Below are positions 44,621-52,573 of a stretch of DNA of 64,000 nucleotides, in pieces. Source of the stretch: Nocardiopsis terrae (GTDB lineage Bacteria > Actinomycetota > Actinomycetes > Streptosporangiales > Streptosporangiaceae); the NCBI RefSeq assembly GCF_014651695.1, contig NZ_BMXJ01000002.1, positions 434,001 through 498,000 of the forward strand, given 5' to 3'. The notes under the pieces were generated by a model that was given only the letters and a program-made list of their open reading frames with translations, was not told the origin of the DNA and did no database searches. The position numbers and the translations under genes are program-made. The number at the start of each line of letters is the position of its first letter. The first letter of the stretch is position 1.

Positions 44621-44659
44621 CGTGCCCGGCACCGCCCCCGGAGGACGGTGCCGGGCACG
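44621..44659 (+). terminator. Terminator of the exporter operon
   Basis: 14-bp perfect stem CGTGCCCGGCACCG (44621-44634) with CGGTGCCGGGCACG (44646-44659), 11-nt loop, 3 nt after the ATPase stop. Confidence 0.9.
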
Positions 44660-44690
44660 ATCCCGTCGGGTACGGGGCCGCGCACACGAA

Positions 44691-44724
44691 AAAGCGCCGG
44701 GCGGATTTCTCCACCCGGCGCTTT
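44691..44724 (-). terminator. Rho-independent terminator of the first initiator tRNA gene
   Basis: 11-bp stem AAAGCGCCGGG (44691-44701) with CCCGGCGCTTT (44714-44724), 12-nt loop, followed on the minus strand by T residues; it starts 3 nt after the tRNA 3' end. Confidence 0.88.
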
Positions 44725-44726
44725 CT

Positions 44727-44803
44727 TGGTAGCGGGGACAGGATTTGAACCTGCGACCTCTGGGTTATGAGCCCAGCGAGCTACCGAACTGCTCCACCCC
44801 GCG
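44727..44803 (-). tRNA. Initiator tRNA-fMet (anticodon CAT), copy 1
   Basis: 77 nt including an encoded CCA. Cloverleaf: acceptor 5' CGCGGGG, D arm GGAGCAGTTCGGTAGCTC, anticodon stem CTGGG/CCCAG around CTCATAA, TΨC arm GGTTCAAATCC. The three consecutive G-C pairs in the anticodon stem and the C1 x U72 mismatch mark it as an initiator rather than elongator Met tRNA. Confidence 0.97.
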
Positions 44804-44817
44804 TCGTTGTGATCTCT

Positions 44818-44846
44818 ACTTTAGGGCCTTTAACCCTGGGTGGCAA
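44818..44846 (-). promoter_or_regulatory. Promoter of initiator tRNA copy 1
   Basis: Minus strand TTGCCA (44841-44846), 17-nt spacer, TAAAGT (44818-44823), 14 nt before the mature tRNA 5' end. Confidence 0.8.
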
Positions 44847-45033
44847 ATCGGCTTGTTTTGCTTTAAACCGATCGGAGATCCACCTGTTTGTCCTGGTCGG
44901 CTGGCCGACCTGGCCTTCGGCTACTCTACCAGGCCTTCCTCGCGGTCAGCACCGGCATTTTCGCCGTGCACGCATACCGTCGCCGATACGCGCTCCCGAT
45001 TCCCCGCCGAGGCGGAAAAACCGGGAAAAGCAC

Positions 45034-45059
45034 CGGACCCGGGATTTCTCCCGGGTCCG
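45034..45059 (-). terminator. Terminator of the second initiator tRNA gene
   Basis: 11-bp stem (45034-45044 with 45049-45059, CGGACCCGGGA) and a 4-nt loop, then GTGCTTTT on the minus strand. Confidence 0.85.
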
Positions 45060-45063
45060 ATCT

Positions 45064-45140
45064 TGGTAGCGGGGACAGGATTTGAACCTGCGACCTCTGG
45101 GTTATGAGCCCAGCGAGCTACCGAACTGCTCCACCCCGCG
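45064..45140 (-). tRNA. Initiator tRNA-fMet (anticodon CAT), copy 2
   Basis: 77 nt, identical in sequence to copy 1, with the same C1 x U72 mismatch and GGG/CCC anticodon stem. It lies 260 bp upstream of copy 1 on the same strand, with its own promoter and terminator, so the copies are independent transcripts. The stretch 44847-45033 between copy 1's promoter and copy 2's terminator holds nothing else that was recognised. Confidence 0.97.
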
Positions 45141-45153
45141 TCGTTGTGTTCTC

Positions 45154-45182
45154 AGATTAGCGCGCCCCGCCTGGAAAGCCAA
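45154..45182 (-). promoter_or_regulatory. Promoter of initiator tRNA copy 2
   Basis: Minus strand TTGGCT (45177-45182), 17-nt spacer, TAATCT (45154-45159), 13 nt before the mature tRNA. Confidence 0.8.
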
Positions 45183-45300
45183 ATCAGCCGACGGAGACGT
45201 GGCGCACCCCGTCCCCGGGACGCCGCCGAACACCCCGGGGCCCGGCGGGCGTTCGGGCGCGGGCCCGCACGAAGGCCGTACGGGCACGGGGGAAACCGAA

Positions 45301-45331
45301 CGGGGCGGGACCCCGGAAGGGTCCCGCCCCG
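45301..45331 (-). terminator. Terminator of the UPF0182 gene
   Basis: 13-bp perfect stem CGGGGCGGGACCC (45301-45313) with GGGTCCCGCCCCG (45319-45331), 5-nt loop. A second nested hairpin (CCGGTGCCC at 45357-45365 with GGGCACCGG at 45387-45395) lies closer to the stop codon. Confidence 0.8.
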
Positions 45332-45402
45332 TCGTACGGAGCGCTCTCGGGGGCGTCCGGTGCCCCCACGGCGACAGTCGCCGCGAGGGCACCGGTGCGG
45401 AC

Positions 45403-48400
45403 CTAGTCCTCCGCGGCCTCCTCCAGGGCCTCCAGGGCCTCGCGCAGGCGCTCGTCGGCCTCCTCGCTCGACTCCTGTGCCTCTTCCCAGGCCTCGACGG
45501 CCTCGTTGAGGGCCTCGGTCAGGTCGGTGTCGGCGCCTTCGTCACCGGATCCGGCCTCGGACGACTCCTCGTCCTCGGTGCCCTCCTCGGTGTCCGTGCC
45601 CTCCTCGGGCAGCGGGCCCTCTCCGCCCTCGAACAGGTTGTTCAGGGCCTCCTGGAGGTTGCCGCCGATGGCGACCTCCTCGCCGAAGCCGACCATGACC
45701 TGCTGGAGCAGCGGGAAGGACGCCGCTCCGCCACCGCCGGCCTGCACGTAGAGGGGCTCCACGTAGAGCAGACCGCCCGCGAACGGCAGGGTCAGCAGGT
45801 TGCCCCGGGTCACCTCGGCGTTGGACTGCTCCAGCGGGAGCAGCACCTCACGCACGGCCGCGTCCGCGTCGAACGCGTTCTGCACCTGCCCGGGACCGAA
45901 GATCACCGTACTCCGAGGCAGCTGCAACAGCTTCAACTGGCCGTAGTCATCGGACTGGGGATCACTGTCCACCGCCATGAACGCGGCCAGGTTCTCACGA
46001 CCGCGCGGCACGAAGGTACTGGTCACCGAGAAGCTGGCCCCCTCGGTGCCGGGGTAGTTGATGGTCTGGCGGTAGGGCGGCTCGGGCAGGTCCCCCTCGG
46101 TGGTCGGGTCGTTGGGCACCGACCAGAAGTCCTGACCGCCGTAGTAGGAGGCGGCGTCGGTGACGTGGTACTCGCGCATGATCTCGCGCTGCACCTTGAA
46201 CAGGTCGTCCGGGTAGCGCAGGTGCTGGACGAGCTCCTCGCTCATGTCGTCCCTGCTGACCACGGCGCCCGGGAAGGCGCCCTTCCAGGTCTGGAGGACG
46301 GGGTCCTCCTCGTCCCAGCCGTAGAGGGTGACGCTGCCGTCGTAGGCGTCGACGGTGGCCTTCACCGAGTTCCGGATGTAGTTGACCTCGTTGCCCGGCA
46401 GCGCGCCGACCTGCTGCGCCGAACCGTCGGTGAAGGTGTCGGTCACCGCCTGGGTGAAGTCGATCCGGTTGGCGTACGGGTAGCCGTCGGAGGTGGTGTA
46501 CCCGTCGACGATCCACACGATCCTGCCCTCGACCACCGCCGGGTAGGGGCGGCTGTCCACGGTCAGGAACGGTGCGACCTTCTCGACCCGGTCCAGCGGG
46601 TCCCGCTCGTAGATGATCCGCGACTCACTGGTGATCGCGCTGTTGAGCAGGATGCTCGTTTCCTGGTACTTGATCGCGTACAGGATGCGGTCGAAGAAGT
46701 TGTTGAGCTCGACGCCGCCGTCGCCCTCGTACCTGTTGTACTGCTGGGACCCCTCGCCGCCGGCGCCCTCCTCGTCGGCGCCCTCCTCGGTGGCCGGGTC
46801 CTCCTCGGCAGCCGCGTCCTCGTCCGCGGCCGCGTCCTCCTCGGCGGAGTCGGCGGGGGCACGGGCCTCGTCGGCCTCGGGGCTGGCGCTCGGCTCCGCC
46901 GCGTCCTCCAGGGTCGGGACGTCCCCCTCGCTCTCCTGCGAGTCGAGCGGGTAGTCGTATTCCTGCTCGGCCTGGACGATGACGTAGTCGGCGCCCTCGC
47001 GGCCGTAGTAGATCCGGGGCTCGTACTCGCCCGTGACCTCGCTCAGCTCACCGCGCGGCGGGATGTTGTACTCGGTGAAGACCGGGCGGCCCTCGTCGTC
47101 GATCAGGTTGCCCGCGGCCGCGACCATGCCGAAGCCGTGGGTGTAGATCAGGTGCCGGTTCAACCAGTTGTCCTGGTCGGCGGGCGGGCCGTCGAGCTCT
47201 CGGACAGCGACGATCGTGTCGATCAGGTTGCCCTCGGAGTCCGGGTAGCGGTCGACCTCCAGCACGTCCGGGAACTGGTAGAAACCGCGGACCTGCTGCA
47301 TCTGCTGGAAGGTCTGCGATACCACCGCGGGGTCGGCCAGACGGACGCTGGGGATGGTGTCGGCCTCGGCCGCCAACTCCTGCGGAGTGAGCTCCGTGGT
47401 GGCGTCGTAGGTCTCGACCTCCGCGTCCGCGATGCCGTACGCCTCACGGGTGCTCTCGATGTTGCGCTCGATGTAGGGGCTCTCCAGGCGCTGCTCGTTC
47501 GGGCTGACCTGGAAGCGCTGCACGATCTCGGGGTAGGCCACACCGACGACCACGCCGGACAGCACCAGCAGGCCGAGGGAGGCCACCGGGATCAGCGTGT
47601 TCTTGAAGACGATGTTGGCGAAGAAGAGGACCGCGCAGATCACCGAGATGACGGTGAGGATGGTGAGTGCGGTCTTGACCGCGTTCACGTCCGTGTAGGA
47701 GGCACCGAAGGTGTACCCGCGGTCCGAGAACACCAGCCCGTAGCGGTCCAGCCAGTAGGACCCGGCGCGCAGCAGCACGAAGAGGCCCAACAGGACCGAC
47801 AGGTGCACGCGGGCGGCGGGGGTCGCGCGCTGGCCGGAGTCGTTCTGCAGACGGACGCCGCCGTACAGGTAGTGCACGACCACCGCGGCGATGAAGGCCA
47901 GGATGACGGCCGCGTACAGGTAGCCGAGCAGCACCCGGATGAACGGGTAGGTGAAGGCGAAGAACGAGATGTCCATACCGAACTCCGGGTCGTTCACCCC
48001 GAAGTCGACACCGTTCATGAACTGCAGGTAGGAGCGCCAGTCACCGCTGGCGGCCGCACCGGCCAGCAGGGCCAGGGCGCCCACCGCGATCCAGAAGAAG
48101 AGCTTGCGGTGGGGGTCGATGGACTGCCGGTAGCGGTCCAGGCCCTGCTGTTCCAGGCTCATCGGCCGGACACCGGGCCTGGCCCGGTAGGCGAAGAAGA
48201 TGCTCGCGCCGACGATGACCGCCATCACGAGCCCCGCCACCGCGAACAGCAGGACTCGGGTCCACAGCTCGGTCAGGAAGACCGAGGTGTAGCCGACGGA
48301 ATTGAACCACTTGTAGTCGGTCCAGAAGTTCGCGGCGATCATCAACGCCGCGATGATGACGACCACGGTCGCCGCGACTGGCGCGAGCAACCTTGATCGG

Positions 48401-48444
48401 CGAGGCATACGCGCAGGTGGTGCGCCGGGCGATCGAAAGCTCAC
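45403..48444 (-). CDS. UPF0182-family large membrane protein
   Basis: 1013 aa. Seven hydrophobic segments in the first ~320 residues, then a large extracytoplasmic domain with the conserved UPF0182 blocks (WLNRHLIYTHGFG, RIIYERDPLDRVEKVAPFL, DGYTTSDGYPY, LRYPDDLFKVQ). A strongly acidic Ala/Glu/Asp-rich low-complexity insert lies near 500-555, and the C-terminus (~930-1013) is an acidic helical tail. Function unknown; conserved across actinobacteria. The GTG at 48444 follows a GGGGGAGG run very closely; an ATG at 48408 is an alternative. It is divergent from the PPA1309 gene and near a PDZ/S16 protease gene, the usual neighbourhood. Confidence 0.92.
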   Translation of the reverse strand: MSFRSPGAPPARMPRRSRLLAPVAATVVVIIAALMIAANFWTDYKWFNSVGYTSVFLTELWTRVLLFAVAGLVMAVIVGASIFFAYRARPGVRPMSLEQQGLDRYRQSIDPHRKLFFWIAVGALALLAGAAASGDWRSYLQFMNGVDFGVNDPEFGMDISFFAFTYPFIRVLLGYLYAAVILAFIAAVVVHYLYGGVRLQNDSGQRATPAARVHLSVLLGLFVLLRAGSYWLDRYGLVFSDRGYTFGASYTDVNAVKTALTILTVISVICAVLFFANIVFKNTLIPVASLGLLVLSGVVVGVAYPEIVQRFQVSPNEQRLESPYIERNIESTREAYGIADAEVETYDATTELTPQELAAEADTIPSVRLADPAVVSQTFQQMQQVRGFYQFPDVLEVDRYPDSEGNLIDTIVAVRELDGPPADQDNWLNRHLIYTHGFGMVAAAGNLIDDEGRPVFTEYNIPPRGELSEVTGEYEPRIYYGREGADYVIVQAEQEYDYPLDSQESEGDVPTLEDAAEPSASPEADEARAPADSAEEDAAADEDAAAEEDPATEEGADEEGAGGEGSQQYNRYEGDGGVELNNFFDRILYAIKYQETSILLNSAITSESRIIYERDPLDRVEKVAPFLTVDSRPYPAVVEGRIVWIVDGYTTSDGYPYANRIDFTQAVTDTFTDGSAQQVGALPGNEVNYIRNSVKATVDAYDGSVTLYGWDEEDPVLQTWKGAFPGAVVSRDDMSEELVQHLRYPDDLFKVQREIMREYHVTDAASYYGGQDFWSVPNDPTTEGDLPEPPYRQTINYPGTEGASFSVTSTFVPRGRENLAAFMAVDSDPQSDDYGQLKLLQLPRSTVIFGPGQVQNAFDADAAVREVLLPLEQSNAEVTRGNLLTLPFAGGLLYVEPLYVQAGGGGAASFPLLQQVMVGFGEEVAIGGNLQEALNNLFEGGEGPLPEEGTDTEEGTEDEESSEAGSGDEGADTDLTEALNEAVEAWEEAQESSEEADERLREALEALEEAAED

Positions 48445-48662
48445 GCCTCCCCCTCGTTCTGACTTGGTAGGTGCGTTCGGTGCGCGTGTGGCGCCTTATT
48501 ACTGAAAACTTATTTGGTGGCCGCCGGGTTCCCGAAATCACCCATCAGCGGGTGACAAGGCTGCATCGTTGGGGTATCGGAGTCGCAACCGCACGGCACC
48601 TTTGCGACCCTACTGCCGCCGAACGGGCTCGGCGAGGCTCCCACATCGGCCACCATGGAAAC

Positions 48663-49172
48663 GTGTCGAACATTCGCGAAGCCGTCATGGACCTGGAACG
48701 CCACGCCGCCGAACAGGGGTGGGACCGCCCGCTGGGGCTGTACGCCCTGGTCCCCACCTCGGAGCTGTTGGCCGCGGAACCCGCCCTCGCCGGGATGCTG
48801 GGGATCGAATCCCCCGTCAGCCCCGACGAACTGACCCCCGTCGAGCAGGAGGCGCTGCCCGGAGACGTCCCGTTGGAGGAGGCCCTGGGCCGCATCCTGT
48901 GGCCCGAAGGGGTGGCCGGCTGCGCGCTGGTCATGGAACGCCTTGTGGTGAAGGGCTCGGACGAGACCCTGGCCGCGGGCGAGGACCCCACCGCCTCGGA
49001 CAAGGAGACCGAGGAGATCCGCATGGTCGCCGGCGTGCTGCGCGACGGTTCGCGGCACTGCGCGATGCGGATGCGCAGCCACGACAGCGAGACCGAGGTT
49101 CTCAACGGCCCGGACCTGATCCCCGCCCTGACCTCGGCCCTGGCCCTCACCCTGGACCTGGAGGAGGGCTGA
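48663..49172 (+). CDS. PPA1309-family protein
   Basis: 169 aa, a conserved actinobacterial protein without known function. Typical features are IREAVMDLERHAAEQGWDRP at the N-terminus, LYALVPTSELL, the WPEGVAGCALVMERLVV core and the late RDGSRHCAMRMRSHDSE. No signal or membrane segment. The GTG at 48663 is chosen because conservation starts there; the frame is open further upstream but encodes unrelated sequence. It is divergent from UPF0182, which in many actinomycetes is its constant neighbour. Confidence 0.87.
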   Translation: MSNIREAVMDLERHAAEQGWDRPLGLYALVPTSELLAAEPALAGMLGIESPVSPDELTPVEQEALPGDVPLEEALGRILWPEGVAGCALVMERLVVKGSDETLAAGEDPTASDKETEEIRMVAGVLRDGSRHCAMRMRSHDSETEVLNGPDLIPALTSALALTLDLEEG

Positions 49173-49184
49173 GCCGTGTTTGCT

Positions 49185-49656
49185 TGGGGCCTCCGCTGTA
49201 TTTGCTTTGGTCCTCCGCTTCGCTTCGGACCGTGTTCGGGCGCCTCAGGGGAGGAACCTTCGGCACCTACGGTGTGATCACTCGTTCCTCGCGATCCCAC
49301 CTCCGGCACCTCCAGAACCCTCCCGCGCCCGAACGAAAGAACACCCCCCGGGGCGAAGGTGAGCGGGCAGGGGCGCCCCCCGGGCCGAGGTGGGTGGGAG
49401 GCACTCCCCTTGTGGCTGAGGCGGGAGAGCAAGCACGCCCCTTGAAGCTGAGATGGCAGGACCCCCGGACCGCGTAGCTCTGGGGTCCTGCTAGCTCAGC
49501 TCCAGGGGGTGTTCCTTTGTTCGAGCGCCGGGGAGGGTTCTACAGGAGGAGTCAAGCCGCCAGCGAGGAACGAGCCAGGCGTGGACGAGTCCGAAGAACC
49601 CCTCCGCAAAGGCGCCGAACACGGGCCGAAGCGAAGCGGAGGCCCAAAGAAAACAC
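49185..49656. repeat. Imperfect inverted-repeat element filling the gap between convergent genes
   Basis: The 487-bp gap 49173-49659 holds no credible gene but two ~150-bp homologous arms in opposite orientation: about 49185-49345 and 49505-49656. Shared blocks include CCTCCGCTTCGCTTCGG, CCGTGTTCGG with CGCC, CTCGTTCCTCGC, AGAACCCTCCC and GAACACCCCC. The left arm starts with an extra partial copy of the first block. The centre contains a further hairpin, GCAGGACCCC (49456-49465) with GGGGTCCTGC (49482-49491), flanked by AGCTGAG/CTCAGCT. No transposase is encoded. It could be a non-autonomous mobile palindrome, a dispersed intergenic repeat, or a large bidirectional terminator. Confidence 0.8.
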
Positions 49657-49659
49657 TCT

Positions 49660-50742
49660 CTATTCGCAGCGGGGCAGGTCGTCGCCGCCCTCGCGGATGG
49701 TCTCCAGCGCGTCCACGGCGTCGGTGAGCGTCTCGACGCGCACGACGTCGAGTTCGCCGTAGGCGGCCGACTGGGCGACCTGTGAGCAGCTGTCGGCGGC
49801 CACGAGGAAGTACTCCGCGCCGTCGCGCTCGGCGCTGACCATCTTCTGCGGGACACCGCTGATCCCGCCGACCCGGCCGTCGGTGGAAATGGTTCCGGAA
49901 CCGGCGACGCTGGCCCCGCCGGTGATGCCCTCCTCGCTGAGCCGGTCGATGATCCCGAGGGCGAACATCATGCCCGCGCTGGGGCCGCCGATCTCACCGA
50001 CGGTGATGTCGATCTCCACGGGGAAGTCCATGTCGTCGGTGATGAGCACACCGACCGCGGCGGAACCGTCGTCGTTGCTGACCGTCTCGACCTCGACCTC
50101 GACCTCCTCGCCGTCGCGCTCCAGGGTGAGGGCGACCGGTTCTCCGGCGTCGCGCGCGCTGACCCGGTCCACGACGTAGGCGCTGCCCACGAGCTCTTCG
50201 GGGCCCTCACCGCCGGCGCTGGTGGGCACGGGGTCGCCGTCGACGGCGACGATGACGTCGTCCGGTTCGACGATCCCCTCGGCCGGCATGCCCTCGACGG
50301 CTTCGGCGACCCGGGGGACCGCCTCGTAGTCGATGTCGAGCTGGTTGAGTGCCGCGGCGGTGGCCTTGGTCTGCGAGTCGTTCATCTGGACCGTCTGCCG
50401 CTCGCTGACCTCCTGCTGGGAGCGCCCGGCCGGGAAGAGGAGCTCCTCCGGCAGGACCGCCTGGCTCGGGGAGATCCAAGCCGTCACCAGGGTGAAGAGG
50501 TTGAGCCGGTGCTGGGGGCCGCCCGCGTACTGGACGGTCACCATGGAGAGCGATCCCTCGTGCTCGTAGCCCTCGGCCCCCTCGATACCGATGATGGGCT
50601 GGCCGTCCTCCTGCTCCCCGATGGTGTCCAGGGTGACACCGGGCGCGGCCACCAGATAGGGCATGGGCAGGAGGAGACTGCCGTACCCGAGCCCGGCAAG
50701 CAGGACGAGTGCGGCGACAAGGGTCATGACACGACGAACCAT
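49660..50742 (-). CDS. PDZ-domain S16 (Lon-type) membrane-anchored protease
   Basis: 360 aa. One N-terminal helix (~6-26), a PDZ-like domain (~140-225; VEPDDVIVAVDGDPV) and a C-terminal Lon-type proteolytic domain with the catalytic Ser255 in GGPSAGMMFALG and Lys300 in GGISGVPQKMVSA. The active site lies outside the membrane. The ATG at 50742 is 6 nt after TAAGGT, a leaderless pattern. The gene is conserved next to UPF0182 and PPA1309 in actinobacteria. The stop (49660) directly abuts the inverted-repeat element. Confidence 0.94.
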   Translation of the reverse strand: MVRRVMTLVAALVLLAGLGYGSLLLPMPYLVAAPGVTLDTIGEQEDGQPIIGIEGAEGYEHEGSLSMVTVQYAGGPQHRLNLFTLVTAWISPSQAVLPEELLFPAGRSQQEVSERQTVQMNDSQTKATAAALNQLDIDYEAVPRVAEAVEGMPAEGIVEPDDVIVAVDGDPVPTSAGGEGPEELVGSAYVVDRVSARDAGEPVALTLERDGEEVEVEVETVSNDDGSAAVGVLITDDMDFPVEIDITVGEIGGPSAGMMFALGIIDRLSEEGITGGASVAGSGTISTDGRVGGISGVPQKMVSAERDGAEYFLVAADSCSQVAQSAAYGELDVVRVETLTDAVDALETIREGGDDLPRCE

Positions 50743-50853
50743 GCTGACACCTTAGAGCCCCCGGGGACCCTCCGGCGCTCAGGCGTCCCCGGTGGCCGTC
50801 ACCGGCTGCGGGGGCGCGTGTCGGCGTTCAGGGAAGGGCCGGGGCCCGCCCCG

Positions 50854-51291
50854 TCAGGGGGATCCGACCCACTCGGCCCCGCCGTCCTCGAAGGCCTGGT
50901 TCTTCCAGATGGGCACCTGGGCCTTGAGGTCGTCGATGAGTCTGCGGCAGGCCGCGAAGGCCTCCTCGCGGTGTTCGGCCGAGACGGCGACGACCACGGC
51001 GGTGTCGCCGATCCGCAGGTCGCCGACGCGGTGGGTGGCGGCCATCCGCACGACCGGGCGCCCGGGGACGGAGGTGTCGCTCAGCACCTTCTCCATGACG
51101 ACGCGCAGCTGCGCCTCGACGCTCGGGTGGGCCGAGTAGGCCAGGGCGGACACGTCCCGACCGTGGTCGTGGTCGCGGACGGTGCCGATGAAGACCGCGG
51201 TGCCGCCGGCTCTGGGGTCGGCCACCGCCGCCAGGACCTCGTCGACGGACAGGGGCGTGTCGCGTACGGCCGCGAGAGTGATCTGTTCCAC
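50854..51291 (-). CDS. moaE: Molybdopterin synthase catalytic subunit MoaE
   Basis: 145 aa. Large subunit of molybdopterin synthase, which inserts sulfur carried by MoaD into precursor Z. GGTAVFIGTVRDHDHGRDV, the H-R segment AATHRVGDLRIGD and the catalytic-lysine block KAQVPIWKNQAF are all present. The GTG at 51291 lies 6 nt after TACGGT, consistent with a leaderless mRNA. No moaD is seen nearby. Confidence 0.94.
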   Translation of the reverse strand: MEQITLAAVRDTPLSVDEVLAAVADPRAGGTAVFIGTVRDHDHGRDVSALAYSAHPSVEAQLRVVMEKVLSDTSVPGRPVVRMAATHRVGDLRIGDTAVVVAVSAEHREEAFAACRRLIDDLKAQVPIWKNQAFEDGGAEWVGSP

Positions 51292-51382
51292 GTGGAAACC
51301 GTATCAAGACGCCCCGCGAACGACGCTTCCGCACGTGCCGTCCGCACGCGCGGCTTCCCGTGCCCCGGGTTTCCTCCGCAGG

Positions 51383-52510
51383 TCAGGCCTTTCCGCGCTT
51401 GCGCATGTGGCGGATGGCGGCCGCGGTTCCGATGGCGGCGGCCGCCGCGCCCGCGGCACCGGCCGCGGTGATGGTGACCTCCTTGCGGCCGAGGCTGCGT
51501 CCGGCGATCGCGTGCTTGCCGCTCTTGGCGTCCAGGAGCGCCTCCAGCGCCGACTCGTTGTCGTGGCCGGGCTTCCAGCCCGCCTCGCGCAGGGCCGAGC
51601 AGTCCACCACACACGGGTAGACCAGGAACTTGATCTCCCCCGCGGCGGCCGGGGTGATGCGGACCTGGTGCAGGCGGCGGACCGCTCCGAAGGCCAGGTT
51701 GGCGGGGACCTCGAAGTGCTTCATGCCCGCGATCGCCTCGACCTCCCCCTGGGTCAGGGAGCCCTCACAGGCCACAGCCACCACACCGGCCTCACCGGTC
51801 ACCCCGTGCAGGGCGCAGTGGGCCAGGGCCGAGGCGAGGTCGTCCTCGTGGCAGAACTGCCAGTGCTGTTCGTGGCCCTTGACGGTGAGCAGCCGGGGCG
51901 CGGAGAAGTGCCGGCTCAGGAGCGTGTCCAGTTCCGGCCCCACGAGCGGCGCGGGCCGCACCACGGTGACGGTCAGGCCGGGGTGGGCCCGGCGGGCGCG
52001 TTCGGCCAACTCCTCGATCTCGGCGAAGTCGCCCATCAGGCCCTCGCTGTTGTCGGAGACGCGGGCGGCGTTCTCGTCCAGCGGGACCGGGTTGTCAGGG
52101 GCCGCTCCGTAGACCATGGTGCTGGTGACGAGGACGACCCGGGGGACCCCGGAGGCCGCCGCCGCGGTCAGGACCGTCTGGGCCGCCCGGATGTTGTCCG
52201 CACGGCGCTGCGAGGGCTTGGTGTCCAGGGAGCGGTCGACGGCGGTGTGCACGAGGACGTCGATGCCGCCCAGCCGCGAGACGAGGCCGGGGTCCCGGAC
52301 GTCGGCGATCCGCCAGGTGACTCCGCGCAGGTCAGCGAACTCCTCGTCGATCGCGACGACCTCGCGCGCGGCGATGGAACCTTCTGGCGCGGCCAGGCGT
52401 TGCACGAGGAGTCGGCCCACTCCGGAGGCGGCACCGGTGACCGCCACGACCATGCCCGCCGGGTCCGGAGGGCTGTGCTCTGGGCGAACCTGGTTGCTTT
52501 CGGTATTCAC
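51383..52510 (-). CDS. NAD-dependent epimerase/dehydratase-like SDR protein with C-terminal hydrophobic tail
   Basis: 375 aa. Extended SDR Rossmann fold: VTGAASGVGRLLVQRL (~24-39), DVRDPGLVSRLGGIDVLVHTA, and the active-site region LVTSTMVYGA, where the YxxxK lysine is not obvious, so it may be non-catalytic. The C-terminal ~35 residues are an Ala/Gly-rich hydrophobic segment ending in basic RHMRKRGKA, likely a membrane tail. The GTG at 52510 is the best start (divergent gene begins 63 bp away); the frame runs on antisense to that gene but is not coding there. It may act on a nucleotide sugar or simply bind NAD. Confidence 0.85.
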   Translation of the reverse strand: MNTESNQVRPEHSPPDPAGMVVAVTGAASGVGRLLVQRLAAPEGSIAAREVVAIDEEFADLRGVTWRIADVRDPGLVSRLGGIDVLVHTAVDRSLDTKPSQRRADNIRAAQTVLTAAAASGVPRVVLVTSTMVYGAAPDNPVPLDENAARVSDNSEGLMGDFAEIEELAERARRAHPGLTVTVVRPAPLVGPELDTLLSRHFSAPRLLTVKGHEQHWQFCHEDDLASALAHCALHGVTGEAGVVAVACEGSLTQGEVEAIAGMKHFEVPANLAFGAVRRLHQVRITPAAAGEIKFLVYPCVVDCSALREAGWKPGHDNESALEALLDAKSGKHAIAGRSLGRKEVTITAAGAAGAAAAAIGTAAAIRHMRKRGKA

Positions 52511-52573
52511 TCCGGGCGACTCCCAGCTAACGTGACAGTGGAGACCAAACCTAATCCTGCCTGAGGTCTGATT

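Noticed and set aside
44727-45140. One tRNA as a pseudogene copy
   Set aside because: Both tRNAs are identical, complete and have promoters and terminators.
45082-48396. 1104-codon plus-strand open frame
   Set aside because: Antisense to UPF0182, whose family blocks and membrane helices are clear on the minus strand.
49160-49660. Insertion sequence
   Set aside because: Long inverted arms are present but there is no transposase frame and no target duplication could be identified.
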